A program made the position numbers and the translations under genes. 64,000 nt of DNA from Sunxiuqinia sp965230765 (GTDB lineage: Bacteria; Bacteroidota; Bacteroidia; Bacteroidales; Prolixibacteraceae). This document shows positions 54,192 through 63,834 of this stretch, one piece after another. The stretch covers positions 2,790,001 through 2,854,000 of the forward strand of contig CBDDLR010000001.1 in NCBI GenBank assembly GCA_965230765.1, in the 5' to 3' direction. The notes beneath the pieces are model-generated. The model made no database searches and was not told where the DNA came from. It saw only the letters and a list, made by a program, of their open reading frames with translations. Within the stretch, counting starts at the first letter, position 1. The number at the start of each line of letters is the position of its first letter.

Positions 54192-54596
54192 CTATCTATT
54201 TGTTGGATTAGACTTAAAGTGGTCACAAATCTTTTTAATAATCTCTTTTCGTTCGTTAGGTACTAAATAGTCTATCCCAAAGAACAGTCCCATTAGAATT
54301 AAAGTCAAGATAAAAGAATAAACTTCCCAATTGTCAAACTTTACTGATGGGTCAATTTTATTACCAATAAATTTTGCAACCATATTAATAAATAAGCCAA
54401 TTGTTGCCCCAATTAAAGTAGTTGCAATTCCATTTAATATGCCTTTAGAATTAACAATCTTATCAAAGTCATATCTTTCAAGCAAATATGGAGGTCTGGC
54501 TATTGCTATCTGTGGGTCTGACGAAATCTCACCATTTATATAAACAGCTTGATTATTAAATGTCTGACCTGTGTAATTTTGATTATTATCTGCCAT
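54192..54596 (-). CDS. Two-TM membrane protein, 134 aa
   Basis: A polar N-terminus (NNQNYTGQTFNNQAVYINGEISS) precedes TM helices at about 54-74 and 92-109 and a basic C-terminal tail (NERKEIIKKICDHFKS). First gene of cassette C51, followed closely by the beta-rich protein. No family recognised. Confidence 0.75.
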   Translation of the reverse strand: MADNNQNYTGQTFNNQAVYINGEISSDPQIAIARPPYLLERYDFDKIVNSKGILNGIATTLIGATIGLFINMVAKFIGNKIDPSVKFDNWEVYSFILTLILMGLFFGIDYLVPNERKEIIKKICDHFKSNPTNR

Positions 54597-54633
54597 TTTG
54601 TTTAATTATCATCAGGTTCTTATTTTTTATGGG

Positions 54634-54765
54634 TGCCAACGGTAAATTGTATGAGTAGTGGCAGAGTGCGTGGTACTTACCTGTCAAACCGCTGTGCAGT
54701 TTGGGCGGGCTACAAACCTTGATATTTAGCACTTTGCCTGCCATTACTTATACAAAATGTTGGCA
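54634..54765 (-). repeat. attC52 (family C)
   Basis: attC of the three-gene cassette C52. The right core GTTGGCA pairs with TGCCAAC at 57812. Confidence 0.9.
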
Positions 54766-54772
54766 GCAGTAT

Positions 54773-56212
54773 TTATTCCTTACCAAATATCAAACGCCCC
54801 ATTAACAGACCAGCTATTCCGAGAATTAGCCCAGCAATTCCAACGTCAAATCCCCAAATAGATATATTCGTAAATTTGATTACGATTACTGAAATAATAC
54901 CAAAACTAATTGCAAACCAACCTGCTATTTTATTTGTAATACCAAACATAGGTCCAAGTAAACAAGGAAGTAATGCAGTCAAACCTGCAAGTTGAATTTG
55001 AGCCAAACTAACAATAAACATAGGAGGTTGTGAAGAAAACAATAAACCTCCAACCAATAAGAAAACTGCAAATATTTTTAGATAAAGTCTTAAATTTTTA
55101 GTCTCATTGTCTTTATAAAAGTTGTCTTTTACAATACCAGAAATTGCTAAAAGAAGTGAGTCTATTGTTGAAATAGCTGCTGATAAAACCGCAGCCATAA
55201 ATAGAATTGCTACGATAAAGAATATTACGGAATAGAATCCAGATAAATTTGATGCTAAATGTCTAATGACATCACCGGCTACAAAATCAGGACTTGAAAT
55301 ATTTAAGTTGGCAGCGGCATACAATCCAATGAAGCCAGCTAACAGAACAACAACACTTCCAATTAGTGGGTATAACCACCAACTTTTAAGAGGCTTAAAT
55401 TTATCCCAGTCGTCAATACTCATAAGTTTTTGCGAAACTTGAGGAGTTGAAATTGAAATAAGTGTAAAAATAATGCCAAATGAAATTAATACTGGAAGAG
55501 AGAAATAGCCCTTTGGACCTGGTATTGTGAGCAATTCTTTATCAGAAAGAATCCTTATGTTTTCAATAAACTGCGAATTTACTAAGATATACATTGCAAT
55601 CCCTAATGCTATAGTTCCAGCAATTAATAATATTCCTTGAATTTTGTCTGTGACCGCATCGGCTTTTGCTCCACCTAAGATTGTATATAATCCAACCAAA
55701 ACAGAACAAAATAGTGTGCCAAATACATAACTAAGTTTCCCATCACTCACACTAATCACAAATTTACCAATGCCGGCAATTTGTAATGTTAGATATGGAA
55801 ACAAAACGACTATAGTCAACAATGATAATGTCATTGTTAAAAGTTGAGATTTATATCCTGCTGTAAGCAAACCAATCGGAGAAGTAAATTTGCCATCGCT
55901 TGCCATTGACATTTTTACAATTTTTTTGCCAATAAATCTCATTGTCCATGGTGTTAGAGCAATCCCTATCCACATAAACCAAAATGTACCAATCCCATGA
56001 GCATAAAACATCGCTGGTAAACCGACAACTGTAAAAGCACTAAATGTTGTTGCGAATATTGTGAAGAAAGTACTGCTTTTATCAAGCATTCCAAATCCAG
56101 TAAGAAACTGATGTATTGTACTATTTTTGTTTCTCGCTACAAAAATTGCCCAAATTGCAATTAATGTAGAAATTCCTAATGCAGAATAAATTCCTATTGT
56201 GCTTATATTCAT
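54773..56212 (-). CDS. Sodium:solute symporter (SSS family)
   Basis: A 479-residue integral membrane protein with about 13 TM helices. SSS-family features are visible: an early STFFTIFATTFSAFTVVGLPAMFYAHGIGTFWFMW segment (residues 46-80), GLYTILGGAKADAVTDKIQG (about 173-192, the conserved GG-x-x-A-x-x-x-T/D-x-x-Q motif) and AAVLSAAISTIDSLLLAISGIVKDNFY (about 338-364). It would import an organic solute with Na+. The substrate is unknown. Last gene of cassette C52, 4 bp after the membrane protein gene. Confidence 0.88.
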   Translation of the reverse strand: MNISTIGIYSALGISTLIAIWAIFVARNKNSTIHQFLTGFGMLDKSSTFFTIFATTFSAFTVVGLPAMFYAHGIGTFWFMWIGIALTPWTMRFIGKKIVKMSMASDGKFTSPIGLLTAGYKSQLLTMTLSLLTIVVLFPYLTLQIAGIGKFVISVSDGKLSYVFGTLFCSVLVGLYTILGGAKADAVTDKIQGILLIAGTIALGIAMYILVNSQFIENIRILSDKELLTIPGPKGYFSLPVLISFGIIFTLISISTPQVSQKLMSIDDWDKFKPLKSWWLYPLIGSVVVLLAGFIGLYAAANLNISSPDFVAGDVIRHLASNLSGFYSVIFFIVAILFMAAVLSAAISTIDSLLLAISGIVKDNFYKDNETKNLRLYLKIFAVFLLVGGLLFSSQPPMFIVSLAQIQLAGLTALLPCLLGPMFGITNKIAGWFAISFGIISVIVIKFTNISIWGFDVGIAGLILGIAGLLMGRLIFGKE

Positions 56213-56216
56213 GATT

Positions 56217-57326
56217 TTAAAAATTAATTTCTTTTAATTGATTATTAGTAGCAAAATTGCTTAGTATTTTATCTTCAAGATTTTCACTATCTGACCAGTC
56301 TCCATTAATTGTGTTGTAAATTTCTTTCCATGTATCGTAATCTTTATTTACTAACTTTTCATAAACTGTAGAAACTAAACAAACTCGATTTGAGGATTCA
56401 TTGCTTGATAATGGAACGCTTGGTCTCAACCAATTAGGTATTATCAAAAATGCATAATCATTTTGAGTCGTTTCATCTAAAAATTTAGTAAAACCTTCAC
56501 ATGAACCCAAAAAGATTGTTAACGATTTTGGTTCGAGCAAACTATTAATTGAATTTGGATTGTACAAAGCTGAATTTATTGTCAAGCCTGAAATGTTTTC
56601 TCCTAATGTATTTCGTAATCTTCTTTCTGCAGGTTCATATCCATATTCATAAAAAACTCGAACTTCACTAAATCTTATTTTATTTTGCTGAATTTTGTTT
56701 GCAATGTCAAAATCAAAATCAGAGAAAGAAATATCAATAAAACCAGCCGATGATTCATCGATTATCTCTTGCAAAGTCAATAAGGGAGACTCAATTTCTG
56801 AATCACTTGGCAGAACTTGTTTCCATTTCATTACTGGTCTTTCGACTGTTGAAATTATTACTGATTTATCATTAAAGTGATAAGAATCTTCTAATTTATC
56901 AAGTTCTTCTAATTTATGAGTTTCTACATAATCATATACCTGAGCGTGATATGGAATTGTGTACTTATCATATACAACAAGAATCCTATTAAATTCATGT
57001 TTTTGTTGGACAGCAATTAATCCACCACATAGAACAGCTATCAGGAAAAAAATAAGAGCAATATTGGGTGCTGGCGTTTTTTTCTTCATATAAATTATTG
57101 CCACAATCACACCAGCAAAAGCAATCACACCAAGAATTATTAAAATTAGATTTGACAGATGTACGATATCAATTTCCCTTAAAAAATCAACTAATTTTTT
57201 GTAATTGGAAATTGCGCCAATAATTCCACTAATTCCCAAGACGTATACATACCAAAATTTCGATAGATTCTTTTGAAAATCAGATTTACCATCTTCAGTT
57301 TCTGGTTTTTTATTTTCTTCACTCAT
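56217..57326 (-). CDS. Membrane protein with three TM helices and a large soluble domain, 369 aa
   Basis: TM helices at about 27-43, 60-80 and 88-106, then a 260-residue soluble domain. That domain begins FNRILVVYDKYTIPYHAQVYDYVETH and includes RVFYEYGYEPAERRLRNTLGENISG and SLTIFLGSCEGFTKFLDETTQND. The start overlaps the cupin stop by four bases, so the three C52 genes are coupled. No family recognised. Its neighbours suggest a role in sensing or handling the symported solute. Confidence 0.76.
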   Translation of the reverse strand: MSEENKKPETEDGKSDFQKNLSKFWYVYVLGISGIIGAISNYKKLVDFLREIDIVHLSNLILIILGVIAFAGVIVAIIYMKKKTPAPNIALIFFLIAVLCGGLIAVQQKHEFNRILVVYDKYTIPYHAQVYDYVETHKLEELDKLEDSYHFNDKSVIISTVERPVMKWKQVLPSDSEIESPLLTLQEIIDESSAGFIDISFSDFDFDIANKIQQNKIRFSEVRVFYEYGYEPAERRLRNTLGENISGLTINSALYNPNSINSLLEPKSLTIFLGSCEGFTKFLDETTQNDYAFLIIPNWLRPSVPLSSNESSNRVCLVSTVYEKLVNKDYDTWKEIYNTINGDWSDSENLEDKILSNFATNNQLKEINF

Positions 57327-57769
57327 AATGTAGTATCTAAAAATTCAATATCATATTTCTTTGAAATCTTTGCAACAACCTCAAAATCTGGTGGAAATTC
57401 TTTTAATTCTGATAATTCAATAAATAAATTTTCAATTTGTGAGGGTGTTATAATCAATAATGATTTATGCTTTTGATTTCCAACTACTTTCCATGAATGA
57501 GCAATGCCTCTTGGACAAAATCCCATATCACCAGATTTGAGTATGGTCTTATTTTTACCAACAATTACTTCCATTTCACCTTCCAAGATATAAAATATTT
57601 CATCTTCGTTTTTATGAACATGTAATGGGATGCCAACACCTGGCATATCATTTTGCTCAATTATGAGTAATTGATTGTCAGAATCATGTCCTGAAAGTTT
57701 GGTTGTTTGGTTGTCTCCACAAACAACTTTTTTAATTCCTTCACTACTTCGTACAAATTTTGGTTTCAT
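57323..57769 (-). CDS. Cupin-domain protein
   Basis: A 148-residue protein from the ATG at 57769. The frame continues upstream without a credible start. A single cupin_2-type barrel has the metal-binding motif IPLHVHKNEDEIFYILEGEMEV (His50, His52, Glu57) and the second motif DMGFCPRGIAHSW (His91). Cupins of this size are small-molecule-binding proteins, isomerases or dioxygenases. The substrate is unknown but probably linked to the symporter in the same cassette. Confidence 0.87.
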   Translation of the reverse strand: MKPKFVRSSEGIKKVVCGDNQTTKLSGHDSDNQLLIIEQNDMPGVGIPLHVHKNEDEIFYILEGEMEVIVGKNKTILKSGDMGFCPRGIAHSWKVVGNQKHKSLLIITPSQIENLFIELSELKEFPPDFEVVAKISKKYDIEFLDTTL

Positions 57770-57811
57770 ATATTTTACTTTTAAAAGGTGCTGTCTTTTT
57801 TTCAATATTGC

Positions 57812-57944
57812 TGCCAACGGTCACTTGTAAGTTGTCGTTGCGGATTTCGGTGAGCGTCAGCGTCCGGTAGGACCTGACTGCGATGCGAGGATCCGGCGAA
57901 CGACACTGCACCGCACCCGCAATGCAATTTACAATTTGTTATGG
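57812..57944 (-). repeat. attC53 (family B)
   Basis: attC of cassette C53. The right core GTTATGG pairs with CCATAAC at 58611. Confidence 0.9.
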
Positions 57945-57955
57945 GCTGGCATTAT

Positions 57956-58528
57956 TTAAACATCCAATTCATTTCTAATTTTCCTGTGAATTACACCAAA
58001 AGTGAATGGCATGAAAAAGAATAATATCATTGACATACTCCTTTCTTTTCCTTTTTTCTCATAAACATCATTTAAAGTCTTTGAGATTATCCAAAATCCA
58101 TATATCCATGCGTAGAAAAGATAAAATTGCACAATTATCAATCCGTATGAAGCATACATTACAATCTGTTCTATTGTTTCTGGATATTCAATCAATCCCG
58201 GTATAACAGAGTTGATTATTATTCCTGAAATTAGAACAAAAAAAATCACTTTTGAAAATCTAATTACCTTGCTGTATTTATCAATTGATTTTGTATCAAT
58301 CTGGTTATACTCTCCTAATCTCTTAACCGCATACCACATCCAATATATCCAAATCACAAGTTGAAGATATGGATAAAACATACCTGCTAATGGAAAATTT
58401 AATTTCTCAGGTATCCCAAGTGATTGATTATTTGTAATAATCAATATTGAAATAATCAGCGGAGAAAAAAGTATAAGGAAAGCAATCAGCGTTTTTGATT
58501 CTACAATCTTTTTTAATAGTTGTTCCAT
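57956..58528 (-). CDS. Multi-TM membrane protein, 190 aa
   Basis: About five TM helices (14-33, 48-70, 92-110, 123-146, 166-180) with the segment PYLQLVIWIYWMWYAVKRLGEYNQ. No signal peptide and no recognised family. Its 5' flank up to the core is long (about 80 bp) and ends with the same 23 bp as the start of cassette C39, which carries a different gene. Sole gene of cassette C53. Confidence 0.76.
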   Translation of the reverse strand: MEQLLKKIVESKTLIAFLILFSPLIISILIITNNQSLGIPEKLNFPLAGMFYPYLQLVIWIYWMWYAVKRLGEYNQIDTKSIDKYSKVIRFSKVIFFVLISGIIINSVIPGLIEYPETIEQIVMYASYGLIIVQFYLFYAWIYGFWIISKTLNDVYEKKGKERSMSMILFFFMPFTFGVIHRKIRNELDV

Positions 58529-58610
58529 TTTTAACCTAAGTAAAAATTTAAATAGTCTTATTCATTTTTGTCAATGTATCAATTTATCGTAGGGACTCTC
58601 ATTTGCTTGC

Positions 58611-58743
58611 CCATAACGGCCGCGGATATGTTGCGGCGGGGTTTTATTTGCACTAAAGTTTCATATATTTTTTAAAATTATGTATTGTATTGTTAAAATA
58701 AAATAGCACCAAACACCCCGCTGAAATATAAACGATGTTATGG
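58611..58743 (-). repeat. attC54 (family E)
   Basis: attC of cassette C54 (family 1). The right core GTTATGG pairs with the core at 59144. Confidence 0.9.
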
Positions 58744-59143
58744 TTAGGCAGGGCAATCCGGGCGTGCCCAGTCATTGTAACAAAACCAGCCTGGCAGTTT
58801 GTTTGCCCCTCCCAAGTGATGTGCCAAGTTTGCAAAACCAGTTGTTGCTTACCGCTGTCCCTGTTTGGTGTTGTTTGCCTTTCCTTAATTTACATATCTT
58901 TAAGCAACAATACCTGTCCCAGGTTACCCGTTCAGGTAGGGGCAAACATGGCACAGGAGTTGATTAACCGCAAACAAGGTGACAGGCTGTAGATGCTTTT
59001 GGGCGTGATTTTATGAAAATTGCTTTCCAATAACCACTAGTCAGGTAGATGTATTACCTGAAACTATGTTCCACTTTCATAAGTGCCATTTACAAAAACC
59101 AAGCTTTTAAAGAACGCTTTTTTTAATAAACTGAAATGCTTAA
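58744..59143 (-). mobile_element. Family 1 gene-less cassette body (C54)
   Basis: Seventh copy. It combines the GGCACAGG variant of one sub-lineage with the CCACTAGTC variant of the other, so it may be intermediate or recombinant. No gene seen. Confidence 0.8.
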
Positions 59144-59287
59144 CCATAACGGTCACTTGTATGTGGTCGGGTGGGATTTCGTGCAGAAATCCAGTCAGAC
59201 TCGCAGGAAAGTGGGCGAAAGGTCTGATTTGTCAGACCGCCAAGCACCCCGCCAAGCACCCCGCCTGACATATACAATTTGTTATGC
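59144..59287 (-). repeat. attC55 (family A, 144 bp)
   Basis: attC of cassette C55. It has the same 12-bp tandem duplication as attC1 and differs from it by about one base (ACTCGCAGG for ACCCGCAGG). The right core GTTATGC pairs with the core at 60058. Confidence 0.9.
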
Positions 59288-59295
59288 AACGTAAT

Positions 59296-60039
59296 TTATT
59301 CAATTCCGATTAATTCAAGTCTTTTTGTATCAAAATCACTCAATCTAAAATTTACTGAAATCTCATCGTTCGTTAGTATTTTAGAGATCATGTCATTCAT
59401 ATATTTTGAGTAGTAGAGATCGAAATCTTCACCATCAATTATTAGTTTTATTTTAAAGTCATCCGAAAATTGTGGATCAGTGTCAATTGCATATTTATAA
59501 TGTGTTTCTCCGGTTTTATTTGAGTACTCTATTTTAAAAATCTTACCGCTGTCAGATTCAGACAGTTTTTTAACTTTATATGGCGTCCAATCAATATCGG
59601 TCACTTTTTTATCTATAAAATCGACAGCTTTATTAACTCCATTGTAAAATTCTCCTTTTTTAAAATAGGGTATCATCTGGTCAACAATCTGTTGTGTCTG
59701 ACTATTTGTAAGAATCCACTCAAGTCCACTTCCAACTAATATTTGGAGTTTTCTGTCATTTTTTGAAAGAAGAATAATTATCCCATTGTTAATCCCTTTA
59801 ATTCCTGCAGGGTATTGACGTGATAAGTCCATTCCATAATCAACTGGTGATTTACCGCCCAAATCCATCGTTGTATAGATCAATGTCTGGACGGTGCTCT
59901 TAGTCTCTATGTTTTGCAAACTTTCTATTAATTCCGTTTTTTCCGTATCAGAAAAGAAATTACCATTATCAATTATAAATTGACTTTTAGCTGTCAAACC
60001 GAAAAAAAACAGAATTATCAATGGTGTAATGTGTCTCAT
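59296..60039 (-). CDS. Exported TPM-domain protein (copy 2)
   Basis: A 247-residue protein identical to 870-1613: signal peptide plus TPM domain. The whole cassette including its unusual attC has been copied. Confidence 0.85.
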   Translation of the reverse strand: MRHITPLIILFFFGLTAKSQFIIDNGNFFSDTEKTELIESLQNIETKSTVQTLIYTTMDLGGKSPVDYGMDLSRQYPAGIKGINNGIIILLSKNDRKLQILVGSGLEWILTNSQTQQIVDQMIPYFKKGEFYNGVNKAVDFIDKKVTDIDWTPYKVKKLSESDSGKIFKIEYSNKTGETHYKYAIDTDPQFSDDFKIKLIIDGEDFDLYYSKYMNDMISKILTNDEISVNFRLSDFDTKRLELIGIE

Positions 60040-60057
60040 TGTGTTCTTTCTTATGTT

Positions 60058-60190
60058 GCATAACGTTCAGTTGTATGTGGTCGGGCGGGATTTCGTGCAG
60101 AAATCCAGTCAGACCGGTAGGAGAGTAGCTGGAAGGTTTGACCAGTCAAACCGATAAATGCCCCGCCTGCCATATTACAATTTGTTATGG
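60058..60190 (-). repeat. attC56 (family A)
   Basis: attC of cassette C56 (family 2). The right core pairs with the core at 60642. Same as attC33 and attC58. Confidence 0.9.
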
Positions 60191-60641
60191 TTTGTTTTTT
60201 TGTTATCATCTTTTTCAAGTACCGATTAAATGGGAACGTACCTTTCAAACGGTGAGCAGCTTTCTGGTTTTTAAATACTATTCAAAAAGCTGCTTAAACT
60301 ACACTTTGTTTCAAACTTCGTTCCTTCACTCCCGTCAAAAAAGATTGGGGTGCGAAGGATGTTTATAATGCAGTGTCAAGTTTTTGCGTTCTTGTCAGAC
60401 CTGGAAAACAAGCGGACTGGTCAAACAGCAAGACTTTATCAACTTGTAACATTCTGGTCAATAAGCACGGACACGTACCAACTTGTCAGGTAACCTTTCC
60501 TCTGCGAATCCCTCTCAATCAAACTCTGGTGGGTTGGGGTGTCAATTTGAACACTTGGTTTTAAAAATAATTATTTCAAAGAAGAATCGGAAGTGTCCAG
60601 TTTAGAGAATCGTTCTAAATAATCAGTATTTTATAAATAAA
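60191..60641 (-). mobile_element. Family 2 gene-less cassette body (C56)
   Basis: Ninth copy, apparently identical to C33 and C58. It separates the TPM and coiled-coil cassettes that are adjacent at the left end of the window (C1, C2). No gene seen. Confidence 0.8.
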
Positions 60642-60774
60642 CCATAACGGATGGCGGTATAAAATCGTTGGGGTTTCGGAGCTGTTTCACTATCAAAGTA
60701 CACCGAACTTAGATGCGAGTACCGAGGCTCGAATAACCACTTCGCCCCCAATGTTTTATGACCGATTGTTAGGT
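60642..60774 (-). repeat. attC57 (family I)
   Basis: attC of cassette C57. Same as attC2. The right core GTTAGGT pairs with ACCTAAC at 61436. Confidence 0.9.
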
Positions 60775-61395
60775 GCTGCCATTTTCTGATTCTTTATTCT
60801 TCCTCAAGTCCTTCCAAACCGTATACAAGAAATTTAATACCAACGGAATCAGAACTACAAGGATTAAATTAGTTGCTTTGTTAGAAGTTTCTTTTTCTCT
60901 TAAAATATAATCTCTGAATTCATTTTGTTTTGTGTCAATATTTAATTTTAATGAATTGAAGTCATCTCTTATATCTTTAACTTCATCGCTAAGCCTAGCA
61001 ATTGTTAAAACTTCTTCGGGATTAATTGGATTTATCGCCTGTCTCAAAGCTAAATTTTGATTTTCAAACTTAGAAATTTGATTAGTAATAGAATGTATGT
61101 CTTTCTCAAGCTTTAAATACTTTTCTTCAACTCTCAAGTTTGGAGTTCCATCTGAAGAAGCACTACTTACGATACTGTTTAGTCTTAGATTCAATTGCCT
61201 ATTATATTCTTGAAGCGAATCAAGTTTCATTGTATATTCAATTATTTGTCTATCAAGCAAATAAGATTGTTTTTTCAATAAATCACTTTCTCTTTCTTTT
61301 TTGAAAATATTATAATAGACGAATAAAATTGTCGCAATAATTGTTATCAAAGATAAAAACACTTGAATCCAATTATAATAGTTTGATTTTCTCAT
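60769..61395 (-). CDS. Coiled-coil membrane protein (copy 2)
   Basis: A 208-residue protein identical to 1759-2385, with TM helices at both ends and a coiled coil between them. The stop codon lies inside the attC core. Confidence 0.8.
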   Translation of the reverse strand: MRKSNYYNWIQVFLSLITIIATILFVYYNIFKKERESDLLKKQSYLLDRQIIEYTMKLDSLQEYNRQLNLRLNSIVSSASSDGTPNLRVEEKYLKLEKDIHSITNQISKFENQNLALRQAINPINPEEVLTIARLSDEVKDIRDDFNSLKLNIDTKQNEFRDYILREKETSNKATNLILVVLIPLVLNFLYTVWKDLRKNKESENGST

Positions 61396-61435
61396 AATTA
61401 AATTTTTTAGCAGTTAATCCCTTTTTTATGGTTGC

Positions 61436-61568
61436 ACCTAACGTTCAGTTGTATGTGGTCGGGCGGGATTTCGTGCAGAAATCCAGTCAGACCGGTAGGA
61501 GAGTAGCTGGAAGGTTTGACCAGTCAAACCGATAAATGCCCCGCCTGCCATATTACAATTTGTTATGG
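61436..61568 (-). repeat. attC58 (family A)
   Basis: attC of cassette C58 (family 2). The right core GTTATGG pairs with the core at 62020. Confidence 0.9.
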
Positions 61569-62019
61569 TTTGTTTTTTTGTTATCATCTTTTTCAAGTAC
61601 CGATTAAATGGGAACGTACCTTTCAAACGGTGAGCAGCTTTCTGGTTTTTAAATACTATTCAAAAAGCTGCTTAAACTACACTTTGTTTCAAACTTCGTT
61701 CCTTCACTCCCGTCAAAAAAGATTGGGGTGCGAAGGATGTTTATAATGCAGTGTCAAGTTTTTGCGTTCTTGTCAGACCTGGAAAACAAGCGGACTGGTC
61801 AAACAGCAAGACTTTATCAACTTGTAACATTCTGGTCAATAAGCACGGACACGTACCAACTTGTCAGGTAACCTTTCCTCTGCGAATCCCTCTCAATCAA
61901 ACTCTGGTGGGTTGGGGTGTCAATTTGAACACTTGGTTTTAAAAATAATTATTTCAAAGAAGAATCGGAAGTGTCCAGTTTAGAGAATCGTTCTAAATAA
62001 TCAGTATTTTATAAATAAA
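61569..62019 (-). mobile_element. Family 2 gene-less cassette body (C58)
   Basis: Tenth copy, apparently identical to C33 and C56. No gene seen. Confidence 0.8.
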
Positions 62020-62152
62020 CCATAACGTTCAGTTGTATGTTGTCGTTGCGGATTTCGGTGAGCGTCAGCGTCCGGTAGGACCTGACTGCGATGCGAGAAT
62101 CCGGCGAACAACGCTGCACTGCACCCGCAATGCAATTTACAATTTGTTATGG
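62020..62152 (-). repeat. attC59 (A/B hybrid)
   Basis: attC of cassette C59 (family 2). It begins like family A (GTTCAGTTGTATG) and continues as family B (TTGTCGTTGCGGATTTCGG). The right core pairs with the core at 62602. Confidence 0.88.
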
Positions 62153-62601
62153 TTTGTTTTTCGTTATCATCTTTTTCAAGTACCGATGAAATGGGAACGT
62201 TCCTTTCAAACGGTGAACAGTTTTCTGGTTTTTAAATACTCTTCAAAAAGCTGCTTAAACTACATTTTGTTTCAAACTTCGTTCCTTCACTCCCGTCAAA
62301 AAGATTGGGGTGCGAAGGGTGTTTATAATGCAGTGTCAAGTTTTTTCGTTCTTGTCAGACCTGGAAAACAAGCGGACTTTTCAAACAGCAAGACTTTTTC
62401 AACTTGAAACTTTCCAGTCAGAAAACACGGACACGTACCAACTTGTCAGCTAACCTTTCCACTGCGAAACCCTCTCAAACAAACTCTGGTGGGTTGGGGT
62501 GTCAATTTGAACACTTGGTTTTAAAAATAATTATTTCAAAGAAGAATCGGAAGCGTCCAATTTCGAGAATCGTTCTAAATAATCAGTATTTTAGAAATAA
62601 A
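62153..62601 (-). mobile_element. Family 2 gene-less cassette body (C59)
   Basis: Eleventh copy, immediately following C58 and clearly divergent from it (for example TCAGCTAACC for TCAGGTAACC). No gene seen. Confidence 0.8.
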
Positions 62602-62733
62602 CCATAACGGTAAATTGTATGAGTAGTGGCAGATTGCGTGGTACTTTCCTGTCAAACCGCTACGCAGTTTGAGTGGGCTACAAACCTTGATATTTAGCAC
62701 TTTCCCTGCCATTACTTATACAAAATGTTGTGC
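62602..62733 (-). repeat. attC60 (family C)
   Basis: attC of cassette C60, same as attC14. The right core GTTGTGC pairs with GCACAAC at 63835. Confidence 0.9.
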
Positions 62734-62755
62734 TTAGTATTTCTATTGCAGTGTT

Positions 62756-63235
62756 TTAAATCAATCCTATTATCAAATATATCAAACAACCAATCGACAA
62801 TAAAAAAGAACCTAATGATAAAAAAGTCTGAGTACTTATTTTTTTACCATATTGCTCTCTCTCAATCGAAGTCCATTCCATTTCTCGTGCAGCAAATCGA
62901 TGAATTTCCATTTGTCTTATGTCTATCAAAACCATGTAGATTAGGTTTATTATTGGAAAAATAACAGTCCACAATTTTAGTTTTGGTGAGTCACTCGGAA
63001 ATGTCCCAAGAGCTATAAATGCCGCAATTAAAATGTTATTGAAATTAAAAACCTTATCATGTATTCTATCAAAAGTACTTTGAATCTGATTTGTGGCATG
63101 TTCAATTCTGCTTTCAGCTTTTCCAATTAATCTATCAGACTCGGAGAATACTTCACTTGTATCTTGTCTATTATTTATATGATTAAGAGTATCTCTTATC
63201 TCAGATAATAGTTCTGTTGTATTTTTTTCATCCAT
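62756..63235 (-). CDS. Membrane protein, 159 aa (copy 2)
   Basis: Identical to 17300-17779: helical N-terminus followed by three hydrophobic segments. Second gene of the duplicated two-gene cassette C60. Confidence 0.8.
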   Translation of the reverse strand: MDEKNTTELLSEIRDTLNHINNRQDTSEVFSESDRLIGKAESRIEHATNQIQSTFDRIHDKVFNFNNILIAAFIALGTFPSDSPKLKLWTVIFPIINLIYMVLIDIRQMEIHRFAAREMEWTSIEREQYGKKISTQTFLSLGSFLLSIGCLIYLIIGLI

Positions 63236-63238
63236 AAG

Positions 63239-63808
63239 TTATTCGCCTAATACTAAAACAATATTCCAAATTGATTTTCTATTCGGAAGTAAAAAATCTA
63301 AATAAACTGTCCCCATTAATCCATTTACCCTTTTTATAAGCATCTTACCCTTAACAATCTTGCCTGTTTCTTTATCTATAATCATTGCTTTATTATCATG
63401 CAATAAATCAGGGCACACGTAGTACAATTCATCAATGTATTTTTTGTCTTTATTTTTATAATCTGCGACACCAAATTTTCTCTTTCTATCTTCGTCTGTG
63501 TAATCATACCACCAATCTGTTAATCGAATCTGTTCATTTGAATTAAAAAAATTAATCAAATCATCATAAACGACGGTTGGCAAACTAAATTTAGGGTCTC
63601 GTGAATCAGGATTATTTATTAATTCTCTAATGTCTGTTTTTTTAAAATAAATTATAGCGTGTTTTTTCTCCAGTCTTAAAATCGTTGATGATGTTGAGTC
63701 AAGCTGTGCTGAGTAAAACTTCTTTCTTCGAATCTTGTCATAATCAATCTGAGCAAATGATTCAATTGAAAACATTAGCAATATTACTATCAATATCTGT
63801 TTTATCAT
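63239..63808 (-). CDS. Exported protein, 189 aa (copy 2)
   Basis: Identical to 17783-18352, with signal peptide MIKQILIVILLMFSIESFAQ. First gene of cassette C60. Confidence 0.78.
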   Translation of the reverse strand: MIKQILIVILLMFSIESFAQIDYDKIRRKKFYSAQLDSTSSTILRLEKKHAIIYFKKTDIRELINNPDSRDPKFSLPTVVYDDLINFFNSNEQIRLTDWWYDYTDEDRKRKFGVADYKNKDKKYIDELYYVCPDLLHDNKAMIIDKETGKIVKGKMLIKRVNGLMGTVYLDFLLPNRKSIWNIVLVLGE

Positions 63809-63834
63809 TTTGCAGTATCGTTCTTTAATATTAA

